Origin: Lacihabitans sp. LS3-19
Lineage (GTDB): Bacteria > Bacteroidota > Bacteroidia > Cytophagales > Spirosomataceae
NCBI RefSeq assembly: GCF_024343575.1
Contig: NZ_RJUA01000124.1
Location: 1 to 64,000, forward strand
Length of the DNA stretch: 64,000 nucleotides
Reading direction: 5' to 3'
A model generated the notes under the pieces. It was not told the DNA's origin, made no database searches, and saw nothing but the letters and a program-made list of their open reading frames with translations. Positions within the stretch are counted from its first letter, which is position 1; the number at the start of each line of letters is the position of its first letter. Positions 43,981 through 52,257 of the stretch are shown piece by piece. The position numbers and the translations under genes are program-made.

Positions 43981-45162
43981 TTAAACGTAATTAATCTGGC
44001 TTTTTCGCTTAAATCTCAATAGATAAATAAGTGCAACAGAAACAACTAACATTGAAAAAAGGAAAGTTTGTGGTAAGTTTTTAATTTGATTTTGATAAAT
44101 AAGTGTTGGAAGCAAAGCTCCAAAACCAATTCCCGCTTCTAAGGCAATATACATAGTAGCGATTGCTTTGCCTCGGTTTTCTTCCTTGCACAAGTCTACA
44201 GTCCATGCTTGGGTAATAGGTGAAATAATGCCCATGCTTATACCAAAAAGAATGGCAGAAACCGTCAAAACAAAAATTGAATTGGCAAAAGCAATTGTCA
44301 AAACAGCAAAAATTAAGACCCAAAGGCCCAAAAGCAAAACTTTAACTCTACCGTTTCGGTCTGACCATTTACCTGCCAAAAATCTAACAGCAATTGATGC
44401 CAAGGTGTATATTAAGAAATAATAGCCCTTGTTCTGTAATCCTATATGTTTGCTTAAATCGGGTACTAGAGTTACGATAGTGCCATAAGCAAATGAGGAA
44501 AAGAATATTACGATTACTACAGGCATAACCGAAAAGTCCAGAATTTCGTGGCGATTTAGTTTTAAAAGGGAGAATGAAAATGGTACTTTTTGAATAGGAT
44601 TTAAGGTTTCTTTCATGTTTACCAATATCAAAATCGATAATAAGGAAAGAGCAGATGATGTGTAAAATAAAACATTTATGTCGAAATGTTGAACAATCCA
44701 ACCACCCAAAGCTGGTCCGAAAGCCATCCCTAATCCTCCCACCAAACCGTGAATCCCCATGGATTCTCCTCTCCGGTTTATAGGTACTATGTCAGCAATA
44801 TATGCGGCAGTGCCCGTTGGTTTAAAACCAGTAGAAAAACCATGGACAAATCTTAAAAGAAAAAAGGGGAGTAGAGTTGTAGCTAATGGATATAGAAAAC
44901 CGACTACAAAACAAACCAAAGATCCAAAAGCCATTACTGGCACTCGACCTACTTTGTCTGTTAGTTTTCCACTAAATGGCCTTGAAAGTCCCGCTGTAAG
45001 TGTAAATAAGGAAATGATAAGCCCTTTAAATTCCCCACCACCCATTTTAGATAGGTAATCAGGTAGCTCAGGAATGAGCATATTGAAACTTGAAAAAAAC
45101 AAGAACGAACTAGTGCATAATAACCAAAACTGAAGGGTAAATATGCTTTTTTCTTTTTTCAA
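43981..45162 (-). CDS. MFS transporter
   Basis: The protein has 393 aa with 12 predicted membrane helices and the major facilitator motif A between TM2 and TM3 (GLSRPFSGKLTDKVGRVPVMA), repeated in the second half (RFLAGKWSDRNGRVKVLLLG). MGIHGLVGGLGMAFGPALGGWIV is typical of drug:H+ antiporter-1-like members. The substrate is unknown; export of a small metabolite or drug is likely. Its start overlaps the folB stop by 4 bp (ATGA type), so the two genes are translationally coupled. That might hint at a pterin-related substrate, but this is speculation. Confidence 0.93.
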   Translation of the reverse strand: MKKEKSIFTLQFWLLCTSSFLFFSSFNMLIPELPDYLSKMGGGEFKGLIISLFTLTAGLSRPFSGKLTDKVGRVPVMAFGSLVCFVVGFLYPLATTLLPFFLLRFVHGFSTGFKPTGTAAYIADIVPINRRGESMGIHGLVGGLGMAFGPALGGWIVQHFDINVLFYTSSALSLLSILILVNMKETLNPIQKVPFSFSLLKLNRHEILDFSVMPVVIVIFFSSFAYGTIVTLVPDLSKHIGLQNKGYYFLIYTLASIAVRFLAGKWSDRNGRVKVLLLGLWVLIFAVLTIAFANSIFVLTVSAILFGISMGIISPITQAWTVDLCKEENRGKAIATMYIALEAGIGFGALLPTLIYQNQIKNLPQTFLFSMLVVSVALIYLLRFKRKSQINYV

Positions 45163-45515
45163 AAACTTTCTTGTAGTTTAACTTTTGCCCTATGACAAAC
45201 ACCACCAATAGGCGGATTGAATTTTGAAACTTCTACCGTAATTTTATTGATTCCTGAAAATTGCAGTTTAATGGCATCAATTATTTCATGGCCAACATGC
45301 TCTAGTAATCTATGTTTTTTGGACATTACCAGTTTTACAATTGCATAAATGTCTCCATAGTTTATGGTGTCTTTTAACTTATCAGTAGTTGCCGCAGTTG
45401 ATAAGTCAGTATCTAGAAAAACATCTATAGAATATTTGTTTCCAATCTTTTGTTCTTCGTCAAAATGGCCATGGTAGGCAAAAAACTCCATGCCTTCTAA
45501 GGCTATTTGGTCCAT
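45159..45515 (-). CDS. folB: Dihydroneopterin aldolase
   Basis: The 118-aa enzyme converts 7,8-dihydroneopterin to 6-hydroxymethyl-7,8-dihydropterin in folate synthesis. Family motifs are IALEGMEFFAYHGHFDEEQKIGNKYSIDVFLDTDL at the N-terminus, DTINYGDIYAIVKLVM, LLEHVGHEIIDAI (with the active-site Glu) and the C-terminal strand ITVEVSKFNPPIGG with KFNPP. It lies 7 bp after the DivIVA-like gene and overlaps the MFS gene by 4 bp, so the order divIVA-like, folB, MFS forms a tight operon. Confidence 0.95.
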   Translation of the reverse strand: MDQIALEGMEFFAYHGHFDEEQKIGNKYSIDVFLDTDLSTAATTDKLKDTINYGDIYAIVKLVMSKKHRLLEHVGHEIIDAIKLQFSGINKITVEVSKFNPPIGGVCHRAKVKLQESF

Positions 45516-45522
45516 TTGAGGA

Positions 45523-46743
45523 TTAATTTAAGTTGTCAAAGAAAGAGCCACTCTGTTTTTTCTCAGCTATGTAATCATTTACTGATTTTGGTTCTTTTGG
45601 TTCTGATTTCTCAACCATAGCTTTTCTGATGGCAGCCTTTACTTTATTTACTTTGTCAAGCATTTCTTCTGTATTACCACTTTCCGAAATTTCAGATTTA
45701 GATTTCTCAGGTTTGAAGTCTTCTTTTGGTACTCTACCTGCTATTAGATATTTCTTGAGCTCTTCGAGTTGTTCAAACTGACCATGTTCTGCCAAAAGAG
45801 CTTGTTCTATCCAAGTACTTGGGTCGTGAGAGGCAAATTGAGAGCCAGCGTTATCTAAAATGTCCTTAATTCTATACAATGGTGTAGTGGCCAAATCTCT
45901 AAAAGTTACAATGCGTGCATTATTTAAAACTTCTTTGATTTTAGGTCCAATTCCTTCTATCAGTTCAAGATTAGTATTATCTTTTTCCTCACTTTCACTA
46001 GTGATTTCGTTTACGGCAGAAGAAAAACTAATTCCGTGAGATTCTTCTTCCTCTTCTTCAAGAATTTCAATTTCTTGAGTACTATGAGATTCTAATTGTT
46101 CTTCAACAATTGCTGCTATTTCCTCTTCAGATTCTATCTCAATCTCAATCTCTTCAACTTCCATTTCTATTGAGTTAGAAACAAATTTAACCGTTTTTTC
46201 TTGAACTATCTGAGGTGCATTATACACGATTTCTGAGCTATGACCACCAACTATTTGGTTGATTTCCCCAGATATACCTTTCAGTTCTGTTAGAAATTGT
46301 GCCTTTTTAGCCTCGAGTGCCGCAAAGTTGGTTTCTAATTCTGCAAATTCGGCTTTAGCAGTTGTATTTATATTGTTAACTTTTTGCTCTGCATCATCTA
46401 CCAATTGCTTAGCAGTATTTTCTGCTTCAGCTATGATTTGAGCTGCCTTTTGCTCAGCATTTTCAATTTTAAGATTGGCCTCTGTGGCAGCATTTTCTGT
46501 AAGTCTGGTGCTAGTATCTTCTGCAGTACGAAGAGTTTTGATCAGGGTCATTTCTACTTCTCGTAGTTTAGAAGCTTCTTTTTCTGAAATATCCAATTGC
46601 ATCTTCAGCATTTTGGACTCGTTCAACATGCGTTCCCATTCCTGAGCTATGTTTGAAAGAAAATGATTTACTTCTTCTATATCGTAACCTCTAAATGACT
46701 TCTCGAATTCGTGTTGTTTTATTTCTAACGACGTTATTTTCAT
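45523..46743 (-). CDS. DivIVA-domain coiled-coil protein with helix-hairpin-helix domain
   Basis: The protein has 406 aa. The N-terminus MKITSLEIKQHEFEKSFRGYDIEEVNHFLSNIAQEWERML is a DivIVA/GpsB-type membrane-curvature domain (1-60). A coiled coil follows to about residue 160 (SEKEASKLREVEMTLIK, AAQIIAEAENTAKQLVDDAEQK). Residues about 195-245 are highly acidic (EVEEIEIEIESEEEIAAIVEEQL). A helix-hairpin-helix-like region follows at about 260-300 (LELIEGIGPKIKEVLNNARIVTFRDLATTPL), then a basic tail. DivIVA proteins mark curved or polar membrane and organise growth or division. The added HhH is of the type that can bind DNA or protein. It is first in the folB-MFS operon. Confidence 0.88.
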   Translation of the reverse strand: MKITSLEIKQHEFEKSFRGYDIEEVNHFLSNIAQEWERMLNESKMLKMQLDISEKEASKLREVEMTLIKTLRTAEDTSTRLTENAATEANLKIENAEQKAAQIIAEAENTAKQLVDDAEQKVNNINTTAKAEFAELETNFAALEAKKAQFLTELKGISGEINQIVGGHSSEIVYNAPQIVQEKTVKFVSNSIEMEVEEIEIEIESEEEIAAIVEEQLESHSTQEIEILEEEEEESHGISFSSAVNEITSESEEKDNTNLELIEGIGPKIKEVLNNARIVTFRDLATTPLYRIKDILDNAGSQFASHDPSTWIEQALLAEHGQFEQLEELKKYLIAGRVPKEDFKPEKSKSEISESGNTEEMLDKVNKVKAAIRKAMVEKSEPKEPKSVNDYIAEKKQSGSFFDNLN

Positions 46744-46901
46744 TGTTAATTATGTTTTAGGAAAAACAAAATGGAATAATATTAAAGAAAACACTATATG
46801 CCTTGATTTATTACTAAAACGTAGCTTTATTTTCCTGTTATAATTCCTTGTTTACTGGAGCATTCTAATTTTTTACAAAATAACAAAAAAAACAATGGAA
46901 C

Positions 46902-47801
46902 TTAAAACAATTTCCACATTGAAATACTCCTGTCATCGCTTGCAGATATCAACCTTTGAGTATTTTGGTTCCAGAGTAGCTTATTTACCGAGGTTCCGTG
47001 CGAGGCATTTTTGGTTTTGTCTATTACTTTTAAAAGTTTGAGACTTTGACTATCCCAAATTTTTATAGACTTATCCATACTGCAAGTGGCTAACAATCCA
47101 TGCTGAGTAATTTCTATGATGTGGTTAATCGCAAATAAATGTGCTGGTATAGTTTCTCCACTTGCATAAGAATTTTCAACATTCCATAGCATCAAATGAG
47201 CATCTCTTCCACCAGAAATAAGTTGAGTGTCATTGTTTATATATTGTAAGCTAAATACTGAATTTTGATGTCCTTCCAGCGTTTGTTTTAATTTGTAAGT
47301 ATCAAGGTCATAAATTCTAATTTTCCAATCAGAAAAACCTACGGCCATTTCGTTGGTTTTGTTGTTGATAGCTATACAACGAGCACTTTTTTGAGATCCT
47401 TCTATATGTTTTACAAAAGTATTTGTTTCAAGATTTAAGATATGCAAAAAACCAATATTGTCGCTGACGATTAGTGAATTGTTGTTTTTCTTAATATCAA
47501 AAATAGAAACTTTGCCAAGGCTCACATTTAGCGTTTCTTTTTTATTTTCTGTATCTATAAGATGTATGCCTTCAGTATTGTTGGCTACCCATAGTTTATG
47601 ATTTTCTGGCTCGTGATGCATGGCATAAATAGAATTTTGGATTTTGGCAATGGGTTTTCCAATGTCAGCGTTTTTCCATTCTACTACCATTCCATCTCCT
47701 CCAGCCGAGAAAAAACTTTGGTCATTTGTGCCTTCACAAAGTGTGTAAACGCAATCTTTATGTCCTGTAAAATTCTCTATTTTTTCAATATTGAATGTCA
47801 T
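46902..47801 (-). CDS. WD40-repeat protein
   Basis: The protein has 299 aa from ATG 47799-47801 (MTFNIEKIENFTGHKDCVYTL); 27 further codons upstream look non-coding and run into the PPTase gene region. It consists of about seven WD40 repeats with GH...WD-type units such as GHKDCVYTLCEGTNDQSFFSAGGDGMVVEWK, GHQNSVFSLQYINNDTQLISGGRDAHLMLWN and LLATCSMDKSIKIWDSQ. No signal peptide is present, so it is a cytoplasmic beta-propeller, probably a protein-interaction scaffold. It is divergent from the PPTase gene with 61 bp between them. The partner is unknown. Confidence 0.9.
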   Translation of the reverse strand: MTFNIEKIENFTGHKDCVYTLCEGTNDQSFFSAGGDGMVVEWKNADIGKPIAKIQNSIYAMHHEPENHKLWVANNTEGIHLIDTENKKETLNVSLGKVSIFDIKKNNNSLIVSDNIGFLHILNLETNTFVKHIEGSQKSARCIAINNKTNEMAVGFSDWKIRIYDLDTYKLKQTLEGHQNSVFSLQYINNDTQLISGGRDAHLMLWNVENSYASGETIPAHLFAINHIIEITQHGLLATCSMDKSIKIWDSQSLKLLKVIDKTKNASHGTSVNKLLWNQNTQRLISASDDRSISMWKLF

Positions 47802-47862
47802 TTTTATCCTTTTGGCTTTCTTATATGTATATTTTATTGCAAATTTCGGCCAAAATATTCCT

Positions 47863-48486
47863 ATGGCTCTACTTTTCAACAAAATATTATCACCTGAAAT
47901 TCATTATATGGTTTGGCATTTAACCGAAACCACTGAAGAACTATGGCAAATGGTAAATCCTGATGAAGCTGATTTGTCGATTTTAGAGGCAATAAATCAC
48001 GACGCAAAGAAAAGAGAATATCTCGCAGGGAAAAATGCAATAATGAAAATGTGCGAATCACAAGGTTTGCCATTTTTGGGAATTTATAAAGACGAACATG
48101 GTAAACCTTTCTTGAAAGATAATCCTTTTGAGATTTCTTTAACCCATACTTTAGAGTATATCGGTGTAGTTTTTTCGAAAAAATGCCCCGTAGGGATAGA
48201 TATTGAAAAACCTCGACCTCAAATAATGCGGATACTTAAACGGTTGTTTTCTGAAGCTGAAGTTGAAGAAGTAAATGAGAATGTTGATAAAGCGACCATT
48301 TATTGGTCAGCAAAAGAGGCCTTGTATAAATTGTACGGAAAACGAAAGGTCGATTTTAAAGAGAATTTGTTTTTGGAAAATATTGAAGGTTATATTCTAG
48401 GTAAAATAAAAATGCCCGACCATGAAGCCGAGCATCATATTTTTGTAGAAAAACTTTTTGATTATTTTTTAGTGATTGCATATTGA
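47863..48486 (+). CDS. 4'-phosphopantetheinyl transferase superfamily protein
   Basis: The protein has 207 aa from ATG 47863 (MALLFNKILSPEIHYMVWHL); the 24 upstream codons are hydrophobic and overlap the WD40 leader, so they were rejected. The PPTase motifs are clear: VGIDIEKPRPQIMRILKRLF (Mg-binding Asp and Glu), and YWSAKEALYKLYGKRKVDFKENL (WSxKEA...K). ISLTHTLEYIGVVFS is the preceding strand with the phosphate-binding His. It is of the Sfp/EntD-like two-lobe type. It transfers phosphopantetheine from CoA to carrier proteins. It is convergent with panC, another CoA-pathway gene, with only 14 bp between stops. Confidence 0.9.
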   Translation: MALLFNKILSPEIHYMVWHLTETTEELWQMVNPDEADLSILEAINHDAKKREYLAGKNAIMKMCESQGLPFLGIYKDEHGKPFLKDNPFEISLTHTLEYIGVVFSKKCPVGIDIEKPRPQIMRILKRLFSEAEVEEVNENVDKATIYWSAKEALYKLYGKRKVDFKENLFLENIEGYILGKIKMPDHEAEHHIFVEKLFDYFLVIAY

Positions 48487-48500
48487 GTTATTAATTCAAT

Positions 48501-49337
48501 TTAAAACACTTTATTATCAATCAAGCGAACTCCGCCCAAATGTGCAGCAACAATCAATGCTGTTTTTCTTTTTTTATCAAATTCAGTAATAGGTTCTAAA
48601 GTTTCGAAATCAGCAATTTCATAATATTCAAGTTTAAATTCGGGATTTGAATTATAAAAGTCTTCGATTTTGTTTTTTACGATAAATGGAGAGTTTCCTT
48701 CAAGCAATAACTTTTTGCCAATCACAAGAGACTGGAATATTTTTGGTGCAGAAGGTCGTACGTCTTCAGTTAATCTTCGATTTCTGGATGACATAGCTAG
48801 GCCATCTTTTTCTCTAATAGTTTCGCAAACCACCAATTTGATATCAAAACTGAGGTCGTTTATCAATCGGTTAATTACAGCAACTTGCTGGATGTCTTTT
48901 TGTCCAAAATATGCTCTATTTGGCTTTATTATATTAAATAATTTGCTCACCACAATACCTACGCCGTTAAAATGTCCTGGTCGAAATTCCCCTTCCATGA
49001 TATTTTCTAAAAAGCCAAAGTCTATTTTTAATTGAGGTAAATTAGGGTACATTTCCTCTGCTGAAGGTGCAAAAACTACATCGCAACCAGCTTCTTCAAG
49101 TAATTTACAATCTTCTTCTAATGTTCTTGGGTATTTTTTGAGGTCATCAGGATTGTTAAATTGCGTTGGGTTTACAAAAATGCTTACCGCAGTCAAATCA
49201 TTTTCAGCTATTGATTTTTTAACCAAAGCTCTGTGTCCTTCATGCAAGGCACCCATTGTGGGTACAAAGCCGATAGATTTTCCATGTTGACTTTTAAGGA
49301 AATTTTGCGTCTCAATTATGTTGTCGAATATCAGCAT
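48501..49337 (-). CDS. panC: Pantoate--beta-alanine ligase
   Basis: The 278-aa enzyme joins pantoate and beta-alanine using ATP in pantothenate/CoA synthesis. Motifs are GFVPTMGALHEGHRALVKKS (HIGH-like), VSIFVNPTQFNNPDDLKKYPRTLEED, FNGVGIVVSKLFNIIKPNRAYFGQKDIQQ and the KMSK-like LAMSSRNRRL. ATG 49335-49337 (MLIFDNIIETQ) was chosen over a codon 10 positions upstream by family length. In Bacteroidota panC commonly neighbours a GT5 glycosyltransferase, DUF4270 and glmS genes, as here, although the M23 gene has slipped in between. Confidence 0.96.
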   Translation of the reverse strand: MLIFDNIIETQNFLKSQHGKSIGFVPTMGALHEGHRALVKKSIAENDLTAVSIFVNPTQFNNPDDLKKYPRTLEEDCKLLEEAGCDVVFAPSAEEMYPNLPQLKIDFGFLENIMEGEFRPGHFNGVGIVVSKLFNIIKPNRAYFGQKDIQQVAVINRLINDLSFDIKLVVCETIREKDGLAMSSRNRRLTEDVRPSAPKIFQSLVIGKKLLLEGNSPFIVKNKIEDFYNSNPEFKLEYYEIADFETLEPITEFDKKRKTALIVAAHLGGVRLIDNKVF

Positions 49338-49383
49338 TGTCTTTAATAATGTTAAACATGAAGGCAATTAAGCATTTATATTG

Positions 49384-49391
49384 TAATTTTG
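49384..49391 (+). promoter_or_regulatory. Bacteroidota -7 promoter element for the M23 peptidase gene
   Basis: TAATTTTG matches TAnnTTTG exactly, 17 bp before the ATG at 49409. No clear -33 TTTG is seen. The leader would be only about 10-15 nt. Confidence 0.5.
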
Positions 49392-49408
49392 CACGGTTTT
49401 AAATAAAT

Positions 49409-50011
49409 ATGATGTTAAGAATATTTCTCTTTTTGTATCTGTTTTCGAATATTTGCTTCGCCCAACTCGACGCTAAAGTGTCCATAGTTCCAGTGGAATT
49501 GGAAGATTATTGGGTGGAAGAATTAAGTCCATTAACAGATTTAAACGAAATCGTTACCTATATACATCACGACCCATATAATTTTATTTTTGTAGATTTT
49601 ATTCCTGGCGGAAATCCTCTCGCTCGAGAAATTTCAGTAAATTCTTTCTATGGTGTTCGTTCGCATCCTATTCATAAAGTTGTGAAGTTTCATAGGGGTG
49701 TTGACTTACAAGGAATTCAAGGCGAACAAGTGATAGCGAGTGGACACGGAAAAGTAATTGATGCTGGCTTTAGGGAAGATTTAGGTAATTTTATAAAAAT
49801 TCAGCATAAATATGGCTTTGAATCCATTTATGGGCATTTAAGTAAAATTTCAGTTAAAAAAGGCCAGGAAGTGTTAAAAGGCCAAAATATTGGTAAGGTT
49901 GGAGCAACGGGTAAAGTAACTGGGCCACATCTTCACTATACGCTTAAAAAGAATCAAGAATATTTAGATCCTTTCGATTTTCTTTTCATGACTTTTGAAA
50001 AGGCTTTTTAA
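49409..50011 (+). CDS. M23-family (LytM-type) metallopeptidase
   Basis: The protein has 200 aa with signal peptide MMLRIFLFLYLFSNICFA. The LytM/M23 domain (about 85-190) has SFYGVRSHPIHKVVKFHRGVDL with the first zinc His/Asp pair, VIASGHGKVIDAG, GFESIYGHLSKI and PHLHYTL with the catalytic and third zinc His. All expected zinc ligands are present, so it is probably an active peptidoglycan endopeptidase in the periplasm. There is no LysM or coiled-coil region, which makes it a minimal version. A second ATG lies one codon downstream. A hairpin follows after the stop. Confidence 0.92.
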   Translation: MMLRIFLFLYLFSNICFAQLDAKVSIVPVELEDYWVEELSPLTDLNEIVTYIHHDPYNFIFVDFIPGGNPLAREISVNSFYGVRSHPIHKVVKFHRGVDLQGIQGEQVIASGHGKVIDAGFREDLGNFIKIQHKYGFESIYGHLSKISVKKGQEVLKGQNIGKVGATGKVTGPHLHYTLKKNQEYLDPFDFLFMTFEKAF

Positions 50012-50013
50012 AA

Positions 50014-50050
50014 AAAAGGTTTTGAAGAACTTACGTTTCCCAAAACCTTT
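50014..50050. terminator. Bidirectional terminator between M23 gene and glmS
   Basis: AAAGGTTTTG (50015-50024) pairs with CAAAACCTTT (50041-50050) around a 16-nt loop. An A-run precedes it; T-rich sequence follows only weakly. It lies between two convergent stop codons. Confidence 0.75.
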
Positions 50051-50071
50051 AATTCTTTGAATACTTCTATT

Positions 50072-51910
50072 TTACTCCACAGTAACCGATTTAGCCAAGT
50101 TTCTTGGTTGATCTACATTTCTTCCTCTCATTACCGCTATATAATATGACAGTAATTGCAGAGGTATTACAGTCAATAATGGTTGCAAGATTTCATGCGT
50201 ATTTGGTACTTCTATGGCAAAATCTACCATTTTCTTAACTTCCACATCACCTTCTGAAACTATCGCTATCACTCTACCTTTTCGAGCTTTCACTTCTTGA
50301 ATGTTTGAGACTACCTTCTCATACGAACTATCTTTTGTGGCAATAAATACCACGGGCATATCTTCATCTATTAATGCAATAGGCCCGTGTTTCATTTCAG
50401 CAGCAGGATATCCTTCGGCGTGTATGTATGAAATCTCCTTAAGTTTTAAAGCTCCTTCCAAAGCAACCGGGAAGTTTAAGCCTCTACCCAAAAATATAAA
50501 GTTAGACGCAAAAGTGAAGAGTTTTGATATATCTTTAATTTCTTCGGCACTTTTTAATATTTCCTCAACTTTCTGCGGTATTGCAGCCATTTCAGTTAAT
50601 AGTCTCCTAAAAGTATCTTCGTTTATGGTGCCTTTAGCATGAGCAGTAGCAATCGCAATCATCGTTAATACCGTAACTTGGGCAGTAAAAGCTTTCGTAC
50701 TCGCAACGCCTATTTCTGGGCCGGCATGTGTGTAAACCCCTGCTTCAGTTACTCTTGAAATAGAAGAACCAACAACATTACATACGCCAAGTATAATTGC
50801 ACCTTTTGATTTCGCCAACTCAAGAGCCGCCAAGGTATCTGCCGTTTCTCCCGATTGAGAAATTGCAATTACAATATCTCCTTCTTTTATGATTGGGTTG
50901 CGGTAGCGGAATTCTGAAGCGTATTCTACTTCAACATTAATTCTGGCAAGTTCCTCAAATAGATACTCCCCAACCAAACCCGCATGCCACGAAGTTCCGC
51001 AAGCGACAAATACTATTCTTTTGGCTTTTGCTAGTTTTGAGATATGATTTCTTAAGCCGCCCAATTGAATGATGGCTTCATCAGCGTTTATTCTTCCACG
51101 AAGACAGTCAGCGATTGATTTAGGCTGCTCAAAAATTTCTTTAAGCATAAAATGGTCATATCCGCCTTTCTCTATGGCTTCTAATTCCATTTCCACAGTT
51201 TGGATATAGGGATCCTGGATTTCGTTTTGAAGGTTTTTGATACTTAAGCCGTTTTCATTTACAACAGCTATTTCCAAATCATCAAGATATACAACTTCTT
51301 TGGTGTATTCGATTATTGGCGTAGCATCTGAAGCAAAAAAGAATTCGTTTTCACCAACACCAATAACTAGTGGGCTACCTTTTCTTGCAGCAACTAATTC
51401 GTTTGGATTTTCAGCATCAAGCACAACTATTGCATAAGCACCAACTACTTCTTGAAGTGCAATTCTAACAGCTTCAGGTAAATCACAATGTTTAGTTTTC
51501 TGAATTTCTTCTATAAAATTGACTAAAACTTCCGTATCAGTTTGACTATGAAATACATAGCCTTTGTTTATTAAGATTTGCTTAATAGAAGAATAATTTT
51601 CTATGATTCCGTTGTGTATAATGGCAAATCGTCCGGAATTTGATTTGTGTGGGTGGGCGTTTACGTCATTGGGTTCTCCATGAGTTGCCCATCTTGTGTG
51701 TCCTATGCCAATATTTGCAAAGATTCCTTCATTCGCTAAGACATTTTCCAGATCAACTACTTTGCCTTTTTTCTTAAAAACACCTAAACCTTTTTCATTT
51801 ATAACCGCAATTCCAGAACTATCATATCCGCGATATTCTAATCTTTTCAATCCTTTAATTATTAAAGGAGCGGCATCCCTATGACCAATATAAGCTACTA
51901 TTCCACACAT
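50072..51910 (-). CDS. glmS: Glutamine--fructose-6-phosphate aminotransferase (isomerising)
   Basis: The 612-aa enzyme makes glucosamine-6-phosphate, the entry to UDP-GlcNAc and the cell wall. The N-terminal Ntn glutaminase starts MCGIVAYIGHRDA with nucleophile Cys2 after Met removal and LKRLEYRGYDSSGIAV. GHTRWATHG and NGIIENY follow. Two SIS sugar-isomerase domains contain ACGTSWHAG, ISQSGETADTLAAL, EIGVASTKAFTAQ and LGRGLNFPVALEGALKLKEISYIHAE. The protein ends RNLAKSVTVE. No glmS ribozyme core was recognised in the leader, as expected outside Firmicutes. Confidence 0.97.
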   Translation of the reverse strand: MCGIVAYIGHRDAAPLIIKGLKRLEYRGYDSSGIAVINEKGLGVFKKKGKVVDLENVLANEGIFANIGIGHTRWATHGEPNDVNAHPHKSNSGRFAIIHNGIIENYSSIKQILINKGYVFHSQTDTEVLVNFIEEIQKTKHCDLPEAVRIALQEVVGAYAIVVLDAENPNELVAARKGSPLVIGVGENEFFFASDATPIIEYTKEVVYLDDLEIAVVNENGLSIKNLQNEIQDPYIQTVEMELEAIEKGGYDHFMLKEIFEQPKSIADCLRGRINADEAIIQLGGLRNHISKLAKAKRIVFVACGTSWHAGLVGEYLFEELARINVEVEYASEFRYRNPIIKEGDIVIAISQSGETADTLAALELAKSKGAIILGVCNVVGSSISRVTEAGVYTHAGPEIGVASTKAFTAQVTVLTMIAIATAHAKGTINEDTFRRLLTEMAAIPQKVEEILKSAEEIKDISKLFTFASNFIFLGRGLNFPVALEGALKLKEISYIHAEGYPAAEMKHGPIALIDEDMPVVFIATKDSSYEKVVSNIQEVKARKGRVIAIVSEGDVEVKKMVDFAIEVPNTHEILQPLLTVIPLQLLSYYIAVMRGRNVDQPRNLAKSVTVE

Positions 51911-52255
51911 ATATAATTTCTTAAAATATTACAATAAAAGAATACTTTTCGTTACAAAATTAATGAATATTTCTTAAGTATATTTTTCTTAAAATTTTAA
52001 ATTATTTTAAAAAATACAATTAGTCTTTAACTGCTTAGATTAGAGTAAGTTGGGTAGTAATATATTTATTTTTAGGTATTTGTGAAAATTGCCTTTTCTG
52101 ATTTATTAATTTATTTTAAAAAAAAAGAAATTTTTTAAAATCAAAAGACGAGAATAAAGTTATAGGCTTTGAATGTATAATTATTCTTTGAATAATTATA
52201 ATACCTTATTAATTTGGTTTCTGAATACACAAAAAAAAGAGCCTTAAAAAGGCTC
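51911..52255. other. 345-bp AT-rich intergenic region upstream of glmS
   Basis: The gap contains the glmS -7 element TAATTTTG on the minus strand (51955-51962). It also holds a perfect palindrome, TATAATTATTC (52176-52186) with GAATAATTATA (52190-52200) around TTT, and the DUF4270 terminator (52237-52257). Between 51963 and 52175 I see only AT-rich sequence without a credible ORF. A small RNA cannot be excluded. Confidence 0.6.
51955..51962 (-). promoter_or_regulatory. Bacteroidota -7 promoter element for glmS
   Basis: The minus strand reads TAATTTTG, an exact TAnnTTTG match 44 bp upstream of the glmS ATG. The -33 region shows no clear TTTG. Confidence 0.5.
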
Positions 52256-52257
52256 TT
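52237..52257 (-). terminator. Terminator overlapping the DUF4270 stop codon
   Basis: AAGAGCC (52237-52243) pairs with GGCTCTT (52251-52257) around TTAAAAA. A run of T follows on the minus strand (A-run 52231-52238). The stem overlaps the stop codon at 52256-52258. Confidence 0.88.

Noticed and set aside
47791-47862. Upstream extension of the PPTase gene
   Set aside because: The 24 extra codons are hydrophobic, overlap the start of the divergent WD40 gene and are not part of the PPTase family.
51911-52255. glmS ribozyme or riboswitch in the glmS leader
   Set aside because: No ribozyme core could be recognised and this class is known from Firmicutes-type leaders; only an AT-rich region with a simple palindrome is visible.
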